From the NCBI GenBank assembly GCA_025354645.1, contig JANXML010000261.1, forward strand, positions 1-49,250: a DNA stretch of 49,250 nt, read 5' to 3'. This document shows, one piece after another, positions 25,401-33,162 of the stretch. Source of the stretch: Arcicella sp. Its GTDB lineage: Bacteria > Bacteroidota > Bacteroidia > Cytophagales > Spirosomataceae. Within the stretch, counting starts at the first letter, position 1, and every line of letters starts with the position of its first letter. The notes beneath the pieces are model-generated. The model was not told where the DNA came from and ran no database searches. It worked only from the letters and a program-made list of their open reading frames with translations. Both the position numbers and the translations under genes were made by a program.

Positions 25401-25728
25401 CAATTATTCAGAATTGACTTTTATTCCCAACGCAACGAATGTGAGAGTTCAAAATTATTTGCAATTTCTTCAAGGGAAAGAGCCTTTGTATGTGTCAAGA
25501 ACCTTTGCCAAGTTGAGAGAAGTAGTAATTGGCTATAAATTACCCGCTTCATTATTGGGCAAATCGGTATTCAAACAAGCGTCTATTTCGGTAGTGGGTA
25601 GAAACCTCCTGTATTTTGCTGGAAGTAGTGCTTTTGACTTAGACCAATTTGCAGGTAGCACCGTTGGACCTCCTTTACAAACCGCCACCACTCGTCGTTT
25701 TGGGGTAAATATTAATTTGGTATTTTAA
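22468..25728 (+). CDS. SusC/RagA-family TonB-linked outer-membrane receptor
   Basis: 1086 aa. Signal peptide to about residue 26 (C-S-N-I-S-A-Q). A CarboxypepD_reg-like domain at about 30-105 has I-T-G-K-V-T-E-K-N-G-A-S-I-P-G-V-S-I-L-L-K-G and T-D-G-N-G-A-Y. Then the TonB box/plug: L-S-E-I-V-V-T-A-L-G-I-K-K-E, L-V-G-K-I-A-G-L-T-V, V-L-R-G, V-D-G-V-P-V, Y-T-V-L-K-G-A-N-A-A-A-L-Y-G and G-A-I-L-I-T-T-K-K-G. The remaining 850 residues form the 22-strand barrel, ending in Phe. The family imports glycans or peptides with a SusD lid lipoprotein, but no SusD gene follows: an inverted-repeat-bounded IS unit begins 64 bp after the stop. Confidence 0.95.
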   Translation: MRPKFLLKQLGFLLIILFVTCSNISAQDLVITGKVTEKNGASIPGVSILLKGTNRGTTTDGNGAYKLALPNEKATLVFRYIGFTTQEVLVGNRTSLDVSLIEETQQLSEIVVTALGIKKETRTLGYSTQGIKGAELVKAREPNTINSLVGKIAGLTVGPSAELLGRPQVVLRGKSELLFVVDGVPVNSDTWNLSADDIDTYTVLKGANAAALYGFRGQNGAILITTKKGTKDKRGFSVEFNSSTMADATFLTLPTNQAEYGPGSNYNYRFGDGPYDDAGTGGTDRRPNVWGPRFEGQDVRQYNSPIGADGKRIGTPFLAKGVDNYQKFMGTGILSTNNISIASSNEKSDIRISLSHSYQKGIAPNTGLNISNFNISAGQNFSSKLRLEGNLNFNRQYTPNIPDVSYGPNSYTYLFKVYGPQHYDIDEMKDYYQNPGKPGVQQYFFEYGRNNNPYFIAYEWERGHYKTDVFGQAKLSYKITDFMNVALRSQVTTWNSFRDEKLPYSMIIYGRDFKQGDYREDRRNMFENNTDLLLTFDKKVTPDLNVSAIVGANARTFQFSSSWESTDYLIVPGVYNLSNSKNPKLAYNFKSDMSVYSVYGSVDLTYKNYLTLSATGRDDKSSTLQNSFFYPSVSLSTVLSDYINFPSVLSFAKLRGSYANVKGGLTRSTIGPAWQASGQANPLQYGTDYSTSYDGPSYDNQNSYNTKLLYNNTPSTDYSSQLANSGLKPFTVTSYETGLDLKFLKNRLGLEMTYFTTEDGPRILGVPVASSTGYRSRLVNDLTTQRQGWEIALTGSPIKNPDGFNWDILANWSTFTEKIKKIEDPARFINGAFGDHKYVEGERVDGVYDYKLYRTNEGQLIHVGGLPLFNPGGTDAKKLLGYYNPDWVGSINNRFSYKNLTFSFQFDGRFGGIIYDEISGDQYQSGTSEASVTGDYGIARRAEWESFKTTGTIKPSYVGPGVSISAGSPKFDAAGNITNYSELTFIPNATNVRVQNYLQFLQGKEPLYVSRTFAKLREVVIGYKLPASLLGKSVFKQASISVVGRNLLYFAGSSAFDLDQFAGSTVGPPLQTATTRRFGVNINLVF

Positions 25729-25822
25729 GAATTGTAAGTCTAAAATTGACACAGCCATTATGGCACAGAGTTATTTGAAAAAATTTGATACTTAGTACAC
25801 TGTTTAATAAGTTTTCTGGGGA

Positions 25823-25900
25823 ACTTCCCGAAAGTAGAAATAACTTTCGGGAAGTGAAGTAGGCGTTTCGCACTTCTCGAAAGTTCTTTCTACTTTCGAG
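25823..25900 (+). repeat. Palindromic repeats, left end of the IS unit
   Basis: Hairpin 1 has arms 25823-25835 and 25843-25855 (perfect 13-bp stem, 7-nt loop). Hairpin 2 has arms 25876-25884 and 25892-25900 (9-bp stem CTCGAAAGT/ACTTTCGAG). Both share the CGAAAGT core. Confidence 0.8.
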
Positions 25901-25986
25901 GTACTGTGTTAAAAACAAACTTTAAAGGTTAAAATATTTTTATTATTTTTGTCAAATCTAAGCAAGTCATAAATTGGCTATGCAGT

Positions 25987-27087
25987 TTAGGCAGGACAAA
26001 TTTCAGTTATTTCAATAACGATATTTTGATTCTGCCTAATTTTTTTAGTCTCATTTTCTGGTTGTTTTGTTTGTTGGTATTTTTCATCATACGGCACATT
26101 ATTTTTGAAAAGTGTATAAATTAGGACTAATAAACGTCTTTGAATAGCGACTGCACCTTTCATTTTTATGGTTGTTTTTTCTGCGATTTTGGTATAAATA
26201 GCTTTGTGTTTAGGGTCATGCTGTGCGGCACTTACGGCAGGGAAATAAAGGGCTTTTCTAATGCGTTTGTTTCCGTTTTTGGATATTTTTGTTTTACCAT
26301 TAAGTGAAGTACCTGATTGATTTCTCACCACATCATAGCCAGCGTAACTTACCAATGCCTTGTGGGATGGGGTGAGTGCAAAGCCATTTGTTTCAGCAAT
26401 AATCGTAATAGCTGTGATAAAACTAACCCCTTTGATGGTACAGACATTATCAATTTTTTGTTTCAATAAAGGGTCTGCCACTGTACTTGTTTTGATTTCT
26501 TTTTCGATTTCAAGTAATTGTTGTTTGATAAAATCAATCCTTTTTTGGAGTCGTTCAAGGATATTTTTAGGTGGATTTTTTCCATGTAGTAATGCGTGCA
26601 TTTGATTTTTAATGCTCTTATTTTCGTTCATTAAATCTTCTCTTTCACGTACTAATAGCTTGATTTCACGCATATTTGCACTGGCAGGATTCCATATTTT
26701 AAGTTTCCGTTCCAGTCCCATTTGTGCGATAACTTTGGCATCTGATTCGTCAGTTTTGGTTTTCACATTCAGCGAAAGTGCATAATGCTTTACTTGTTTT
26801 GCCAGTTGAACGCTTACAGCCAAACCTTGTTCAAAAAGATGGTAAGCCAAGGACTCATAATAGATACCAGTTGCTTCCATTGTAAAGCTCAAAAGCAGCT
26901 CAGGTTTAGAAAATGATTTTGCCCATGCTTGTAGTTTTTCAAAACCACCAAGGGTATTTTCAAATTTTTTAGTACTGACCAATTGTATAGACAAATCCGA
27001 TTTTTGAAAACCGATGCAAGCCATAAAAGAGTCTTTACTGATGTCAATACCTACGTGCTGACGGGTAATGTTTAAGGTTGAGTTCAT
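25987..27087 (-). CDS. IS110-family transposase (DEDD catalytic domain plus Transposase_20)
   Basis: 366 aa, intact. The N-terminal RuvC-like DEDD domain has D15 (G-I-D-I-S-K-D), E71 (T-M-E-A-T-G-I-Y-Y), D113 and D116 (K-T-D-E-S-D-A-K-V-I-A). A coiled-coil linker spans about 130-210. The C-terminal Transposase_20 domain has T-I-K-G-V-S-F-I-T-A-I-T-I-I-A-E, Y-A-G-Y-D-V-V-R-N-Q-S-G-T-S (with the candidate catalytic Ser), and I-S-K-N-G-N-K-R-I-R-K-A-L. Enzymes of this family recombine DNA guided by a bridge RNA encoded next to the gene. The complete reading frame suggests recent activity. Confidence 0.95.
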   Translation of the reverse strand: MNSTLNITRQHVGIDISKDSFMACIGFQKSDLSIQLVSTKKFENTLGGFEKLQAWAKSFSKPELLLSFTMEATGIYYESLAYHLFEQGLAVSVQLAKQVKHYALSLNVKTKTDESDAKVIAQMGLERKLKIWNPASANMREIKLLVREREDLMNENKSIKNQMHALLHGKNPPKNILERLQKRIDFIKQQLLEIEKEIKTSTVADPLLKQKIDNVCTIKGVSFITAITIIAETNGFALTPSHKALVSYAGYDVVRNQSGTSLNGKTKISKNGNKRIRKALYFPAVSAAQHDPKHKAIYTKIAEKTTIKMKGAVAIQRRLLVLIYTLFKNNVPYDEKYQQTKQPENETKKIRQNQNIVIEITEICPA

Positions 27088-27339
27088 ATTCTTTTGAAAG
27101 GATAGGGAACAAAAACTGTTCTCGTTGATACAGACTCATTTCCATCGTGGAAAGGTCTTTTGTACTGTTCTGAATTTATTAGAACGCTGAAAAGGGGATG
27201 CTCTCGAAAACTGCATACCAAAAGCGGTTGCTTCGAAGTTCAAAGTCTCTCCTTTTCATTATTCTAAGTTCAGTTTTTACCCTTTATTTTCAAAATATTT
27301 TTTCTCACAAACATACGAGAAGTATAAAACGCCGATTTC
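27088..27339 (-). ncRNA. Candidate bridge-RNA region upstream of the IS110 transposase
   Basis: About 250 bp of non-coding DNA between the transposase ATG and the right-hand palindrome. In IS110-group elements the bridge RNA is encoded in the left-end non-coding region, upstream of the transposase, which is this stretch read on the minus strand. Short complementary segments occur (for example AAGCGGTTGCTTCGAAG near 27224), but I could not fold it or define target- and donor-binding loops. Inference from family knowledge. Confidence 0.35.
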
Positions 27340-27372
27340 ACTTCCCGAAAGTTATTTCTACTTTCGGGAAGT
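27340..27372 (-). repeat. Palindromic repeat, right end of the IS unit
   Basis: Perfect 13-bp stem (27340-27352 / 27360-27372), the reverse complement of hairpin 1 at 25823-25855 including its loop, followed inward by a diverged continuation. Confidence 0.8.
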
Positions 27373-27445
27373 TCGCCAGTCAAAGATTTTAGAATAAAAA
27401 TTATTCAGAAAACTTATTAAACAGTGTACTAAAATTCTAAAAATC

Positions 27446-28546
27446 ATGCTCAGATACATTTTTATTGTGCTACTTTTTCTTCACGGAATCGTTCATTTGT
27501 TGGGCTTCCTATCGGCTTTCGGAAATAAAGGGTTCTTTCCCTTAGCAAAAGAAATTTCTAAACCTGTGGGTTCTTTATGGTTGTTGGTAACAATCTTGTT
27601 TGTTATGACAATCTTATTGTATGTATTCAAAAACAGCACGTGGGTTTATCTGTCAATCATTACGGTTATCATCTCACAGATTTTAATCCTAATGAATTGG
27701 CAGGATGCTAAATTTGGTACAATTCCGAATATTATGATATTGATAGTTGCCGTGGTTGGAATTTTTGAGGTCAATTTCAGAAATTCGTATAGAAAAGAGG
27801 TGTCGCAAGGTCTTGAACAAAATGGATTCACAACTGAAAGCATACTTCAAGAAATTGATTTGTTGCACCTCCCACAGCCCGTACAAAAATATCTTCGCTT
27901 TGTGGGTTGCGTAGGCAAGCCGAAAATCAGTAATTTCAAAATAGAATTTTCTGGGAAAATCAGAGGGGATGCCAAGGCGGATTGGATGGTTTTGACCTCC
28001 GAGCAATATAATTTTATCAAAACCCCCACCAGGTTATTTTTCTTGGATGCTACCATGAAAAAAATGCCAGTGGCTGGTTTTCATAGTTTCAAAAATGGAA
28101 TAGCTTTTATGGATATACGTCTGTTTTCAATATTTAAGGTTCAATATCAATCAGGAAAAGAAATGGGAATTTCAGAAACTGTTACTTTTTTTAACGATAT
28201 GTGTTGTATGGCTCCCGCAACGCTGATTGATAAAAGAATAAAGTGGGTAATAGTAAATGAAGATAAAGTGAAGGCTTCGTTTACCAATAATGGCATCACA
28301 ATTTTTGCGTGGCTTTATTTTAATGAAAAAGGAGAATTAGTAAACTTTACGTCCGAAGATAGATATGCAATTCGTGAAAATCTTCCTTTGAAACAATATA
28401 AATGGAGTACGCCTTTGAGGGATTACAAAAACGTAAATGGCTATCAATTAGCAAGTTATGCCGAAGCCATTTATAGTTATCCAGAGGGAGATTTCACGTA
28501 TGCGACCTTTAATCTGAAAGACGTGGTTTATAATTGTACTGACTGA
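27446..28546 (+). CDS. Membrane protein with C-terminal DUF6544-like domain
   Basis: 366 aa. Four predicted transmembrane helices lie in the first 115 residues (about 3-22, 42-60, 66-84, 93-108; the first contains H-G-I-V-H-L-L-G-F). A soluble domain follows, starting L-P-Q-P-V-Q-K-Y-L-R-F-V-G, with F-K-I-E-F-S-G-K-I-R and M-A-P-A-T-L-I-D-K-R-I-K-W. This layout is that of the DUF6544 (formerly DUF6920) family, whose function is unknown; the soluble part resembles lipid-binding LolA/DUF folds. The start codon lies 13 bp beyond the right inverted repeat of the IS unit, so the insertion probably replaced the native promoter. Confidence 0.75.
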   Translation: MLRYIFIVLLFLHGIVHLLGFLSAFGNKGFFPLAKEISKPVGSLWLLVTILFVMTILLYVFKNSTWVYLSIITVIISQILILMNWQDAKFGTIPNIMILIVAVVGIFEVNFRNSYRKEVSQGLEQNGFTTESILQEIDLLHLPQPVQKYLRFVGCVGKPKISNFKIEFSGKIRGDAKADWMVLTSEQYNFIKTPTRLFFLDATMKKMPVAGFHSFKNGIAFMDIRLFSIFKVQYQSGKEMGISETVTFFNDMCCMAPATLIDKRIKWVIVNEDKVKASFTNNGITIFAWLYFNEKGELVNFTSEDRYAIRENLPLKQYKWSTPLRDYKNVNGYQLASYAEAIYSYPEGDFTYATFNLKDVVYNCTD

Positions 28547-28662
28547 TAACGCTACCTATAATTCAAATCAATGTTGCGTTCCAGCTTGATAATATGCAAT
28601 AAATTCAAGAGTGAAATAATGGGATAAGTTGGGTCGAATTCATGCCATTTTATGCCAAAAAT

Positions 28663-28693
28663 AACCAGTTTAAACTTTTCGCTTAAACTGGTT
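28663..28693. terminator. Bidirectional hairpin between convergent genes
   Basis: AACCAGTTTAA and TTAAACTGGTT form a perfect 11-bp stem around a 9-nt loop, located between the stops of the DUF6544-like gene (plus) and the cupin gene (minus). The U-run is weak. The remaining part of this 180-bp gap shows nothing else. Confidence 0.6.
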
Positions 28694-28728
28694 AAATGGA
28701 AGTGTTTTAGAAAATATTTTATTGGTAT

Positions 28729-29025
28729 TTAACCTTGTACTAATAGACAGAGTGAATCCTCCAAAGCCTCAATGGAATGGCTTTCACGGACGGGTATTTG
28801 AAAATCATCATATTCATAAATGGTTGTGATGGAATCTTGTGTATGATAATTTACTTTTCCCTTCATGACCGTGATGGTGGCGGGGAGATGCGTTTGATGT
28901 TCTTTCAAAATCATATCTTTTTTGAAAGCCATTACCACCACTTTAAACATATCTCCTTTGTGTAGAACCTTGACAACAGGGTTAGTCTTGGACTCCACCT
29001 CTGTTACGATTTCTTGTATGACCAT
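28729..29025 (-). CDS. Small cupin-fold protein
   Basis: 98 aa from the ATG at 29025, 4 bp after the stop of the upstream gene. The single cupin barrel has V-V-K-V-L-H-K-G-D-M-F-K-V-V-V-M, A-F-K-K-D-M-I-L-K-E-H-Q-T-H-L-P-A-T-I-T-V-M-K-G-K-V (E-H-x-x-x-x metal-site region) and D-D-F-Q-I-P-V-R-E-S-H-S-I-E-A. The His residues of E-H-Q-T-H and S-H-S could bind a metal. Last gene of the Usp/ADH operon, so likely co-regulated with micro-oxic functions. Possible roles are redox sensing, small-molecule binding or an enzyme; undetermined. Confidence 0.75.
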   Translation of the reverse strand: MVIQEIVTEVESKTNPVVKVLHKGDMFKVVVMAFKKDMILKEHQTHLPATITVMKGKVNYHTQDSITTIYEYDDFQIPVRESHSIEALEDSLCLLVQG

Positions 29026-29029
29026 GATT

Positions 29030-29407
29030 TTACAAGTATTTAGATAAAAATTGGTAAAACTCTTTCTTCGTTTCCCTAAAATCACGAGCGGTAAATTCCA
29101 TCAAATCTTCGATTTTGCCGTCCATTTCAATCATTTTTACGTTGATATACTTTGGTTTTTGGGCAGCTTTGTTCAAGATTGATTCTTCCTTTAATTTCAC
29201 GTCATGCAGTAATTCATCAAAATGATTACTCATAATGTAAAATTTGTTTTCAAAATGATCAACTTTGGCAAGAATATCTTTTGAAGTATAATCCTTGGCA
29301 ATTTCCCCTAATTGCCTTTTAAAGAAAGGGATTTCTGATTTATAGAACGTCAGTTCTCTTGTCCAGTCTTTACACATAGCGTGTATATGTGAAATGGTAT
29401 CTTTCAT
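29030..29407 (-). CDS. Helical protein of the Usp operon, unknown function
   Basis: 125 aa from the ATG at 29407 (a TTG three codons earlier is less likely). Predicted almost entirely alpha-helical and coiled-coil (I-S-H-I-H-A-M-C-K-D-W-T-R-E-L ... H-F-E-N-K-F-Y-I-M-S-N-H-F-D-E-L-L-H-D-V-K). There are several His residues (I-S-H-I-H, N-H-F, L-L-H-D), one Cys, and no signal or membrane segment. It lies 14 bp after a universal stress protein gene and 4 bp before the cupin. Helical bundles with regularly spaced His may bind metal or haem, but no specific motif is present. Confidence 0.7.
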   Translation of the reverse strand: MKDTISHIHAMCKDWTRELTFYKSEIPFFKRQLGEIAKDYTSKDILAKVDHFENKFYIMSNHFDELLHDVKLKEESILNKAAQKPKYINVKMIEMDGKIEDLMEFTARDFRETKKEFYQFLSKYL

Positions 29408-29421
29408 AATTGTCAATTGTT

Positions 29422-30255
29422 TTATTTTCTAAAAGTTAACATGGGTAGTTTAGCCTGCTGTACAAAATGTTTGGTAATACTGGTTTCAAATATTTTCTCA
29501 AAAACCGATTTTTCGTGAATTGCCAAGGAAAGTACATCAGGTTTGTAAAGATTAATATATGATTCTAAGCCTTCGATAATATCGGTGTTGTTGATATTTC
29601 TTACAAATATATTTTGGTCACTAAATTCTTCGTTTAGTTGCCCCACCAATTCTTTCACTTTATGACCTGATTTTCTGTCTAAAAAATCGTGAATATGAAT
29701 GACTTTGCACGTAACCTCCAAGGGTTCAAGTAATTGAGTAACTTTTAGTGTTGCCAAGAACTCATCTTCCTTAAAATCGGCGGCATACATAATTTTATGC
29801 GGAAACTTAGCTTCTATATTATCAGGAATTATCCAGACAGGGCATTCCGATTTTTTCATAACTCGCTGTGCATTAGTACCCAGCCATTTTGTAAGAACAT
29901 TAGATGCTCCTTTCGTCCCCATTACAATAAAAGTGGCATTAATTTTCATAGCTTTTTCAACAATTATTTCAGCGATTGAACTGCCGAACTCAACGCATTG
30001 GCAGATTCTATCGGGGCATAGAAGGGTTTTTTCGATAAAAATTTTGGTGAATTTTTTCAAATTTTCTTCCGATTCCCTTTTGGTTGGAGCAATTTCACGT
30101 ATCTGTTCCAACTCAGTTTTGCCTTTGAGCGATAATGGAGAATGTACGTGCAAGATTACGACTCTGGCATTCATACTTCTCGCTAACATTCCTGCGTATA
30201 AAGCGGCGTGTTCAGCATTTTTGCTAAAATCCGTCGGAAAAAGTATCGTTTTCAT
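29422..30255 (-). CDS. Universal stress protein, tandem UspA domains (third of three)
   Basis: 277 aa: two Usp domains (about 1-145 and 150-277). Domain 1 begins M-K-T-I-L-F-P-T-D-F-S-K-N-A and has the ATP-binding motif G-T-K-G-A-S-N-V-L-T-K-W-L-G-T-N-A (G-2x-G-9x-G-T). Domain 2 lacks the full motif but keeps the fold (K-I-M-Y-A-A-D-F-K-E-D-E). Its sequence is close to the other two Usp proteins here, so the three are recent paralogues. ATP-binding Usps of this type act in stress survival and low-oxygen dormancy in other bacteria. Confidence 0.93.
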   Translation of the reverse strand: MKTILFPTDFSKNAEHAALYAGMLARSMNARVVILHVHSPLSLKGKTELEQIREIAPTKRESEENLKKFTKIFIEKTLLCPDRICQCVEFGSSIAEIIVEKAMKINATFIVMGTKGASNVLTKWLGTNAQRVMKKSECPVWIIPDNIEAKFPHKIMYAADFKEDEFLATLKVTQLLEPLEVTCKVIHIHDFLDRKSGHKVKELVGQLNEEFSDQNIFVRNINNTDIIEGLESYINLYKPDVLSLAIHEKSVFEKIFETSITKHFVQQAKLPMLTFRK

Positions 30256-30343
30256 ATCCTTGACTTTTGAAGATTTGTGAATGCAATCTTTCCTGTGAAA
30301 TTAGACTTCTCTGAATACTCGGGAAGGATTTTCTTGCTCCGTT

Positions 30344-31381
30344 TTACACGGTTAAAATTATTTTTAAAACCTTTTCATGTTTCGCATTTTCCAACACTTT
30401 GTATGCCTCCATGATTTGGTTTAAATTGAAAAGATGAGAAATCAACTTTGTTGGGTCGAGTTTATTAGCAACTACACTTTTTATCAAAACGGGGATTGAA
30501 GAAGTATCAACAATGTGGGTAGTGAGCGTGATATTTTTGGAAAATAAATGCTCCAAATGCAAATCTACTCCTTTGCCGTGAATGCCAATATTGGCAATAT
30601 GACCTCCCACAGCCACAATTTCACCAGCCAAGCTAAAAGTGGTGGGCATACCTGCCGCCTCAATGACGGTTTGAACGCCCTTGCCCTTGGTTAAATCCAA
30701 AACACTTTTTACGGCGTATTCGTGACTAATATTCACGACATGATTTGCACCCAATTCTAAGGCTTCACGGAGTCTATTATCGTCAAAATCTATCATAATG
30801 ATTTGGGCAGGACTATACATCTGAGCCGTCAATAAAGCCGCCATGCCGATTGGACCCGCCCCGATAATGGCAACCGAGTCGCCTACGCCTATTTTCCCAC
30901 ATAACACGCCACACTCATACGCAGTAGGTACTACGTTGCTCAACATCACAAAAGCCTCTGGGTCAGCGTCTTCGGGAATGTGATAAAGACTATTATCGGC
31001 AAACGGAATTCTGACATATTCAGCCTGAGTGCCATCAATGACGTTGCCTAAGAGCCAACCCCCTTTTTCACAGTGCGAATACATTTGCTTTTTGCAGTTT
31101 TCACATTTACCACAAGAAGTGACGGAAGAAATCAGCACAGAATCATTTGTTTTGAAGTTTTTTACCTCCGAACCTACGGCTTCAATTATACCCACACCTT
31201 CATGACCAATGGTTCTGCCTTCTGAAATCACGGGAACGCTATCATTTATCAGATGCAAATCATTAATGTCAATAGCGGTTTTGAGAATCTTGACGATGGC
31301 ATCTGTATGATGTTCGATGGTAGGTTTAGGTCTCTCTTCCCAAGATTTTTGACCAGGACTATGATAAACTAATGCTTTCAT
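30344..31381 (-). CDS. Zinc-dependent alcohol dehydrogenase
   Basis: 345 aa from the ATG at 31381, 13 bp after the preceding Usp gene; the 27 codons upstream overlap that gene and are rejected. It is an MDR-family ADH with the catalytic zinc region I-G-H-E-G-V-G, the structural zinc lobe C-G-K-C-E-N-C-K-K-Q-M-Y-S-H-C and the NAD site I-I-G-A-G-P-I-G-M-A-A-L-L-T-A. It interconverts alcohols and aldehydes; the branch resembles sec-alcohol/butanediol or broad-specificity ADHs, exact substrate unknown. Located between Usp genes, it would regenerate NAD+ when respiration is limited. Confidence 0.92.
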   Translation of the reverse strand: MKALVYHSPGQKSWEERPKPTIEHHTDAIVKILKTAIDINDLHLINDSVPVISEGRTIGHEGVGIIEAVGSEVKNFKTNDSVLISSVTSCGKCENCKKQMYSHCEKGGWLLGNVIDGTQAEYVRIPFADNSLYHIPEDADPEAFVMLSNVVPTAYECGVLCGKIGVGDSVAIIGAGPIGMAALLTAQMYSPAQIIMIDFDDNRLREALELGANHVVNISHEYAVKSVLDLTKGKGVQTVIEAAGMPTTFSLAGEIVAVGGHIANIGIHGKGVDLHLEHLFSKNITLTTHIVDTSSIPVLIKSVVANKLDPTKLISHLFNLNQIMEAYKVLENAKHEKVLKIILTV

Positions 31382-31394
31382 GTTGTGTAAAGAT

Positions 31395-32222
31395 TTATTT
31401 TTTGAAAATGAGCATGGGTAATTTTGCTTCTTGAACAAAGTGTTTAGTAATACTTGGTTCAAAAAGTTTACTTATAAATGATTTTTCGTGATAAGCAAAA
31501 GCCAGTAGATTGGGTTTACTTTTTTTAATATGTGCCTCTAATCCCGCAATGACTCCCTCCGAATTGATATTTTGAAATGATACGTTTTCTGTTTCAAACT
31601 CATCATTTAAACGATAGACTAATTCACCTTCACCCGAATAAATTGCTAAAAAATCATTGATGTGAACCACATTGCAATTAGCCCCGAAAGGTTGGACAGA
31701 ATATAATACTTTTTGAGTGGCTAATATTTCATCTTCCTCAAAATCAGCCGCATAAATGACATTTTCGGGGTATTCTAATTTGGCTTTTAAGGGAACAATC
31801 CAAACGGGGCATTTGGCTTCTTTCATCACTTTTTGAGCGTTTGTACCGAGCCATCTATCCAGAAAATTTGAAGCCCCTTTTGTTCCCATCACAATCATAT
31901 CTACATTCATATCTTCTGCTACTTCCAGAATCTTGTCGGCAGCAAAACCATACTCAATTTTTGTCGAAACTGTTTCTTTTGGCAAAGAGGTACGTTCAAT
32001 GAATTTATTTCTGAACTCTTCTAATTCTTTGGATAAAGATTTTCTATAACTATCAATGGCAAAACGAGCATTATACGAAGTATGAGTAGCAGGCACCATG
32101 GGAATAGAAAAAGCGTGTAGCAAAATCACCCTTGCTTCTAATTTCTTCGCTAACATTCCTGCGTATTCAGCCGCATGAAAGGCATTTTTACTAAAATCGG
32201 TCGGAAAAAGAATCGTTTTCAT
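31395..32222 (-). CDS. Universal stress protein, tandem UspA domains (second of three)
   Basis: 275 aa. Same architecture as its neighbours: M-K-T-I-L-F-P-T-D-F-S-K-N-A-F-H-A-A-E, ATP motif G-T-K-G-A-S-N-F-L-D-R-W-L-G-T-N-A in the first domain, and a second domain starting N-V-I-Y-A-A-D-F-E-E-D-E with a K-H-F-V-Q-E-A-K-L-P-M-L-I-F-K-K end. Separated from the first Usp gene by 27 bp and from the ADH start by 13 bp, so operonic. Confidence 0.93.
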   Translation of the reverse strand: MKTILFPTDFSKNAFHAAEYAGMLAKKLEARVILLHAFSIPMVPATHTSYNARFAIDSYRKSLSKELEEFRNKFIERTSLPKETVSTKIEYGFAADKILEVAEDMNVDMIVMGTKGASNFLDRWLGTNAQKVMKEAKCPVWIVPLKAKLEYPENVIYAADFEEDEILATQKVLYSVQPFGANCNVVHINDFLAIYSGEGELVYRLNDEFETENVSFQNINSEGVIAGLEAHIKKSKPNLLAFAYHEKSFISKLFEPSITKHFVQEAKLPMLIFKK

Positions 32223-32249
32223 GATGATAATGGATTGAGGATGAAGGTT

Positions 32250-33083
32250 TTATTTCTTGAAAGTCAAAATCGGCAAATTGGCTTCTTGAACGAAATGTTT
32301 GGTAACACTTGTATCAAAAATTCTCTCGAATAACGATTTTTCGTGAATTGCCAACACCAAAACATCGGGCTTATTGGTGTGGATATAGGTTTCTAAACCT
32401 TCAATTATCCCTGCACGGTTGAGTGTTTTCAAGGAAATTTCATCTTTCTCAAATTCGTCATGTAGCTGATTTTCAGTAGCTTCTATTTTATGTCCCACAT
32501 TTGGCTCAAAATAATCATGAATATGTACCACCTTACATTTTGCTCCAAAAGGCTCTGCCATTGCCATAATTTTGTGGGTTGCCAGAAGCTCATCTTCTTT
32601 GAAATCAGCCGCATATAAAAAATGCTGTGGATAACGATTAGAGGCTTTTTGAGGGACAATCCAAACGGGGCAATCGGCTTGCTTCATTACTTTTTGGGCA
32701 TTTGTGCCAAGCCATCTATCCCAAAAATCAGTTGCCCCTTTTGTTCCCATCACAATCACTTCGGCATCAATAACACGAGCAATATCCACAATTTTATCCG
32801 CCACGAATCCGTATTCGACTCGTGAAGAAACTCTGTCGGGTTGTAAACCAGTATTTTTCAAGAATACTTTGGTGAACTCTTCCAGATTGTGTTGAGCTTC
32901 ATTTTTATTGATCGCAATAAAATTCTCAATTTCATTAGGTAGTTGGTATTCAGAAATCGTAGGAACGGTATAGACGTTCAACAGAACGACATTAGCGTTC
33001 ATGCGTTTGGCAATCATACCCGCATATTCAGATGCGTGGATAGCGTTATTGCTAAAATCAGTTGGAAAAAGAATCGTTTTCAT
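32250..33083 (-). CDS. Universal stress protein, tandem UspA domains (first of three)
   Basis: 277 aa. It starts M-K-T-I-L-F-P-T-D-F-S-N-N-A-I-H-A-S-E-Y-A-G-M-I-A-K-R. The first domain carries G-T-K-G-A-T-D-F-W-D-R-W-L-G-T-N-A (ATP/AMP binding). The C-terminus is K-H-F-V-Q-E-A-N-L-P-I-L-T-F-K-K. It is the promoter-proximal gene of the minus-strand arm. Its upstream region, shared with the divergent ccoI, contains a TGAT-N4-ATCA dyad (33163-33174) that would suit an FNR/CRP-family regulator. Confidence 0.93.
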   Translation of the reverse strand: MKTILFPTDFSNNAIHASEYAGMIAKRMNANVVLLNVYTVPTISEYQLPNEIENFIAINKNEAQHNLEEFTKVFLKNTGLQPDRVSSRVEYGFVADKIVDIARVIDAEVIVMGTKGATDFWDRWLGTNAQKVMKQADCPVWIVPQKASNRYPQHFLYAADFKEDELLATHKIMAMAEPFGAKCKVVHIHDYFEPNVGHKIEATENQLHDEFEKDEISLKTLNRAGIIEGLETYIHTNKPDVLVLAIHEKSLFERIFDTSVTKHFVQEANLPILTFKK

Positions 33084-33162
33084 ATCTTGAATTATTAAAA
33101 TTTATGAAACAAATTTCTCTACAAAAACCGATGGCTTGCATGACAAAATGTAGTAGAAAACA

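Larger units (their letters stand above)
25792..27432 (-). mobile_element. 1.64-kb unit with perfect 27-bp terminal inverted repeats carrying an IS110-family transposase
   Basis: The ends 25792-25818 and 27406-27432 are perfect 27-bp reverse complements. Just inside each end lies an inward-facing copy of an ACTTCCCGAAAGT palindrome. The transposase fills the middle. No target-site duplication is visible in the 5-8 bp outside the ends. IS110-group elements normally lack long terminal inverted repeats, so the unit may be an inverted-repeat element (MITE) into which the IS110 element inserted, or an atypical IS110 relative. Confidence 0.75.

Noticed and set aside
30344-31462. Longer start (31462) for the alcohol dehydrogenase
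   Set aside because: It would overlap the Usp gene by 68 bp, and the MDR fold begins at the ATG at 31381.
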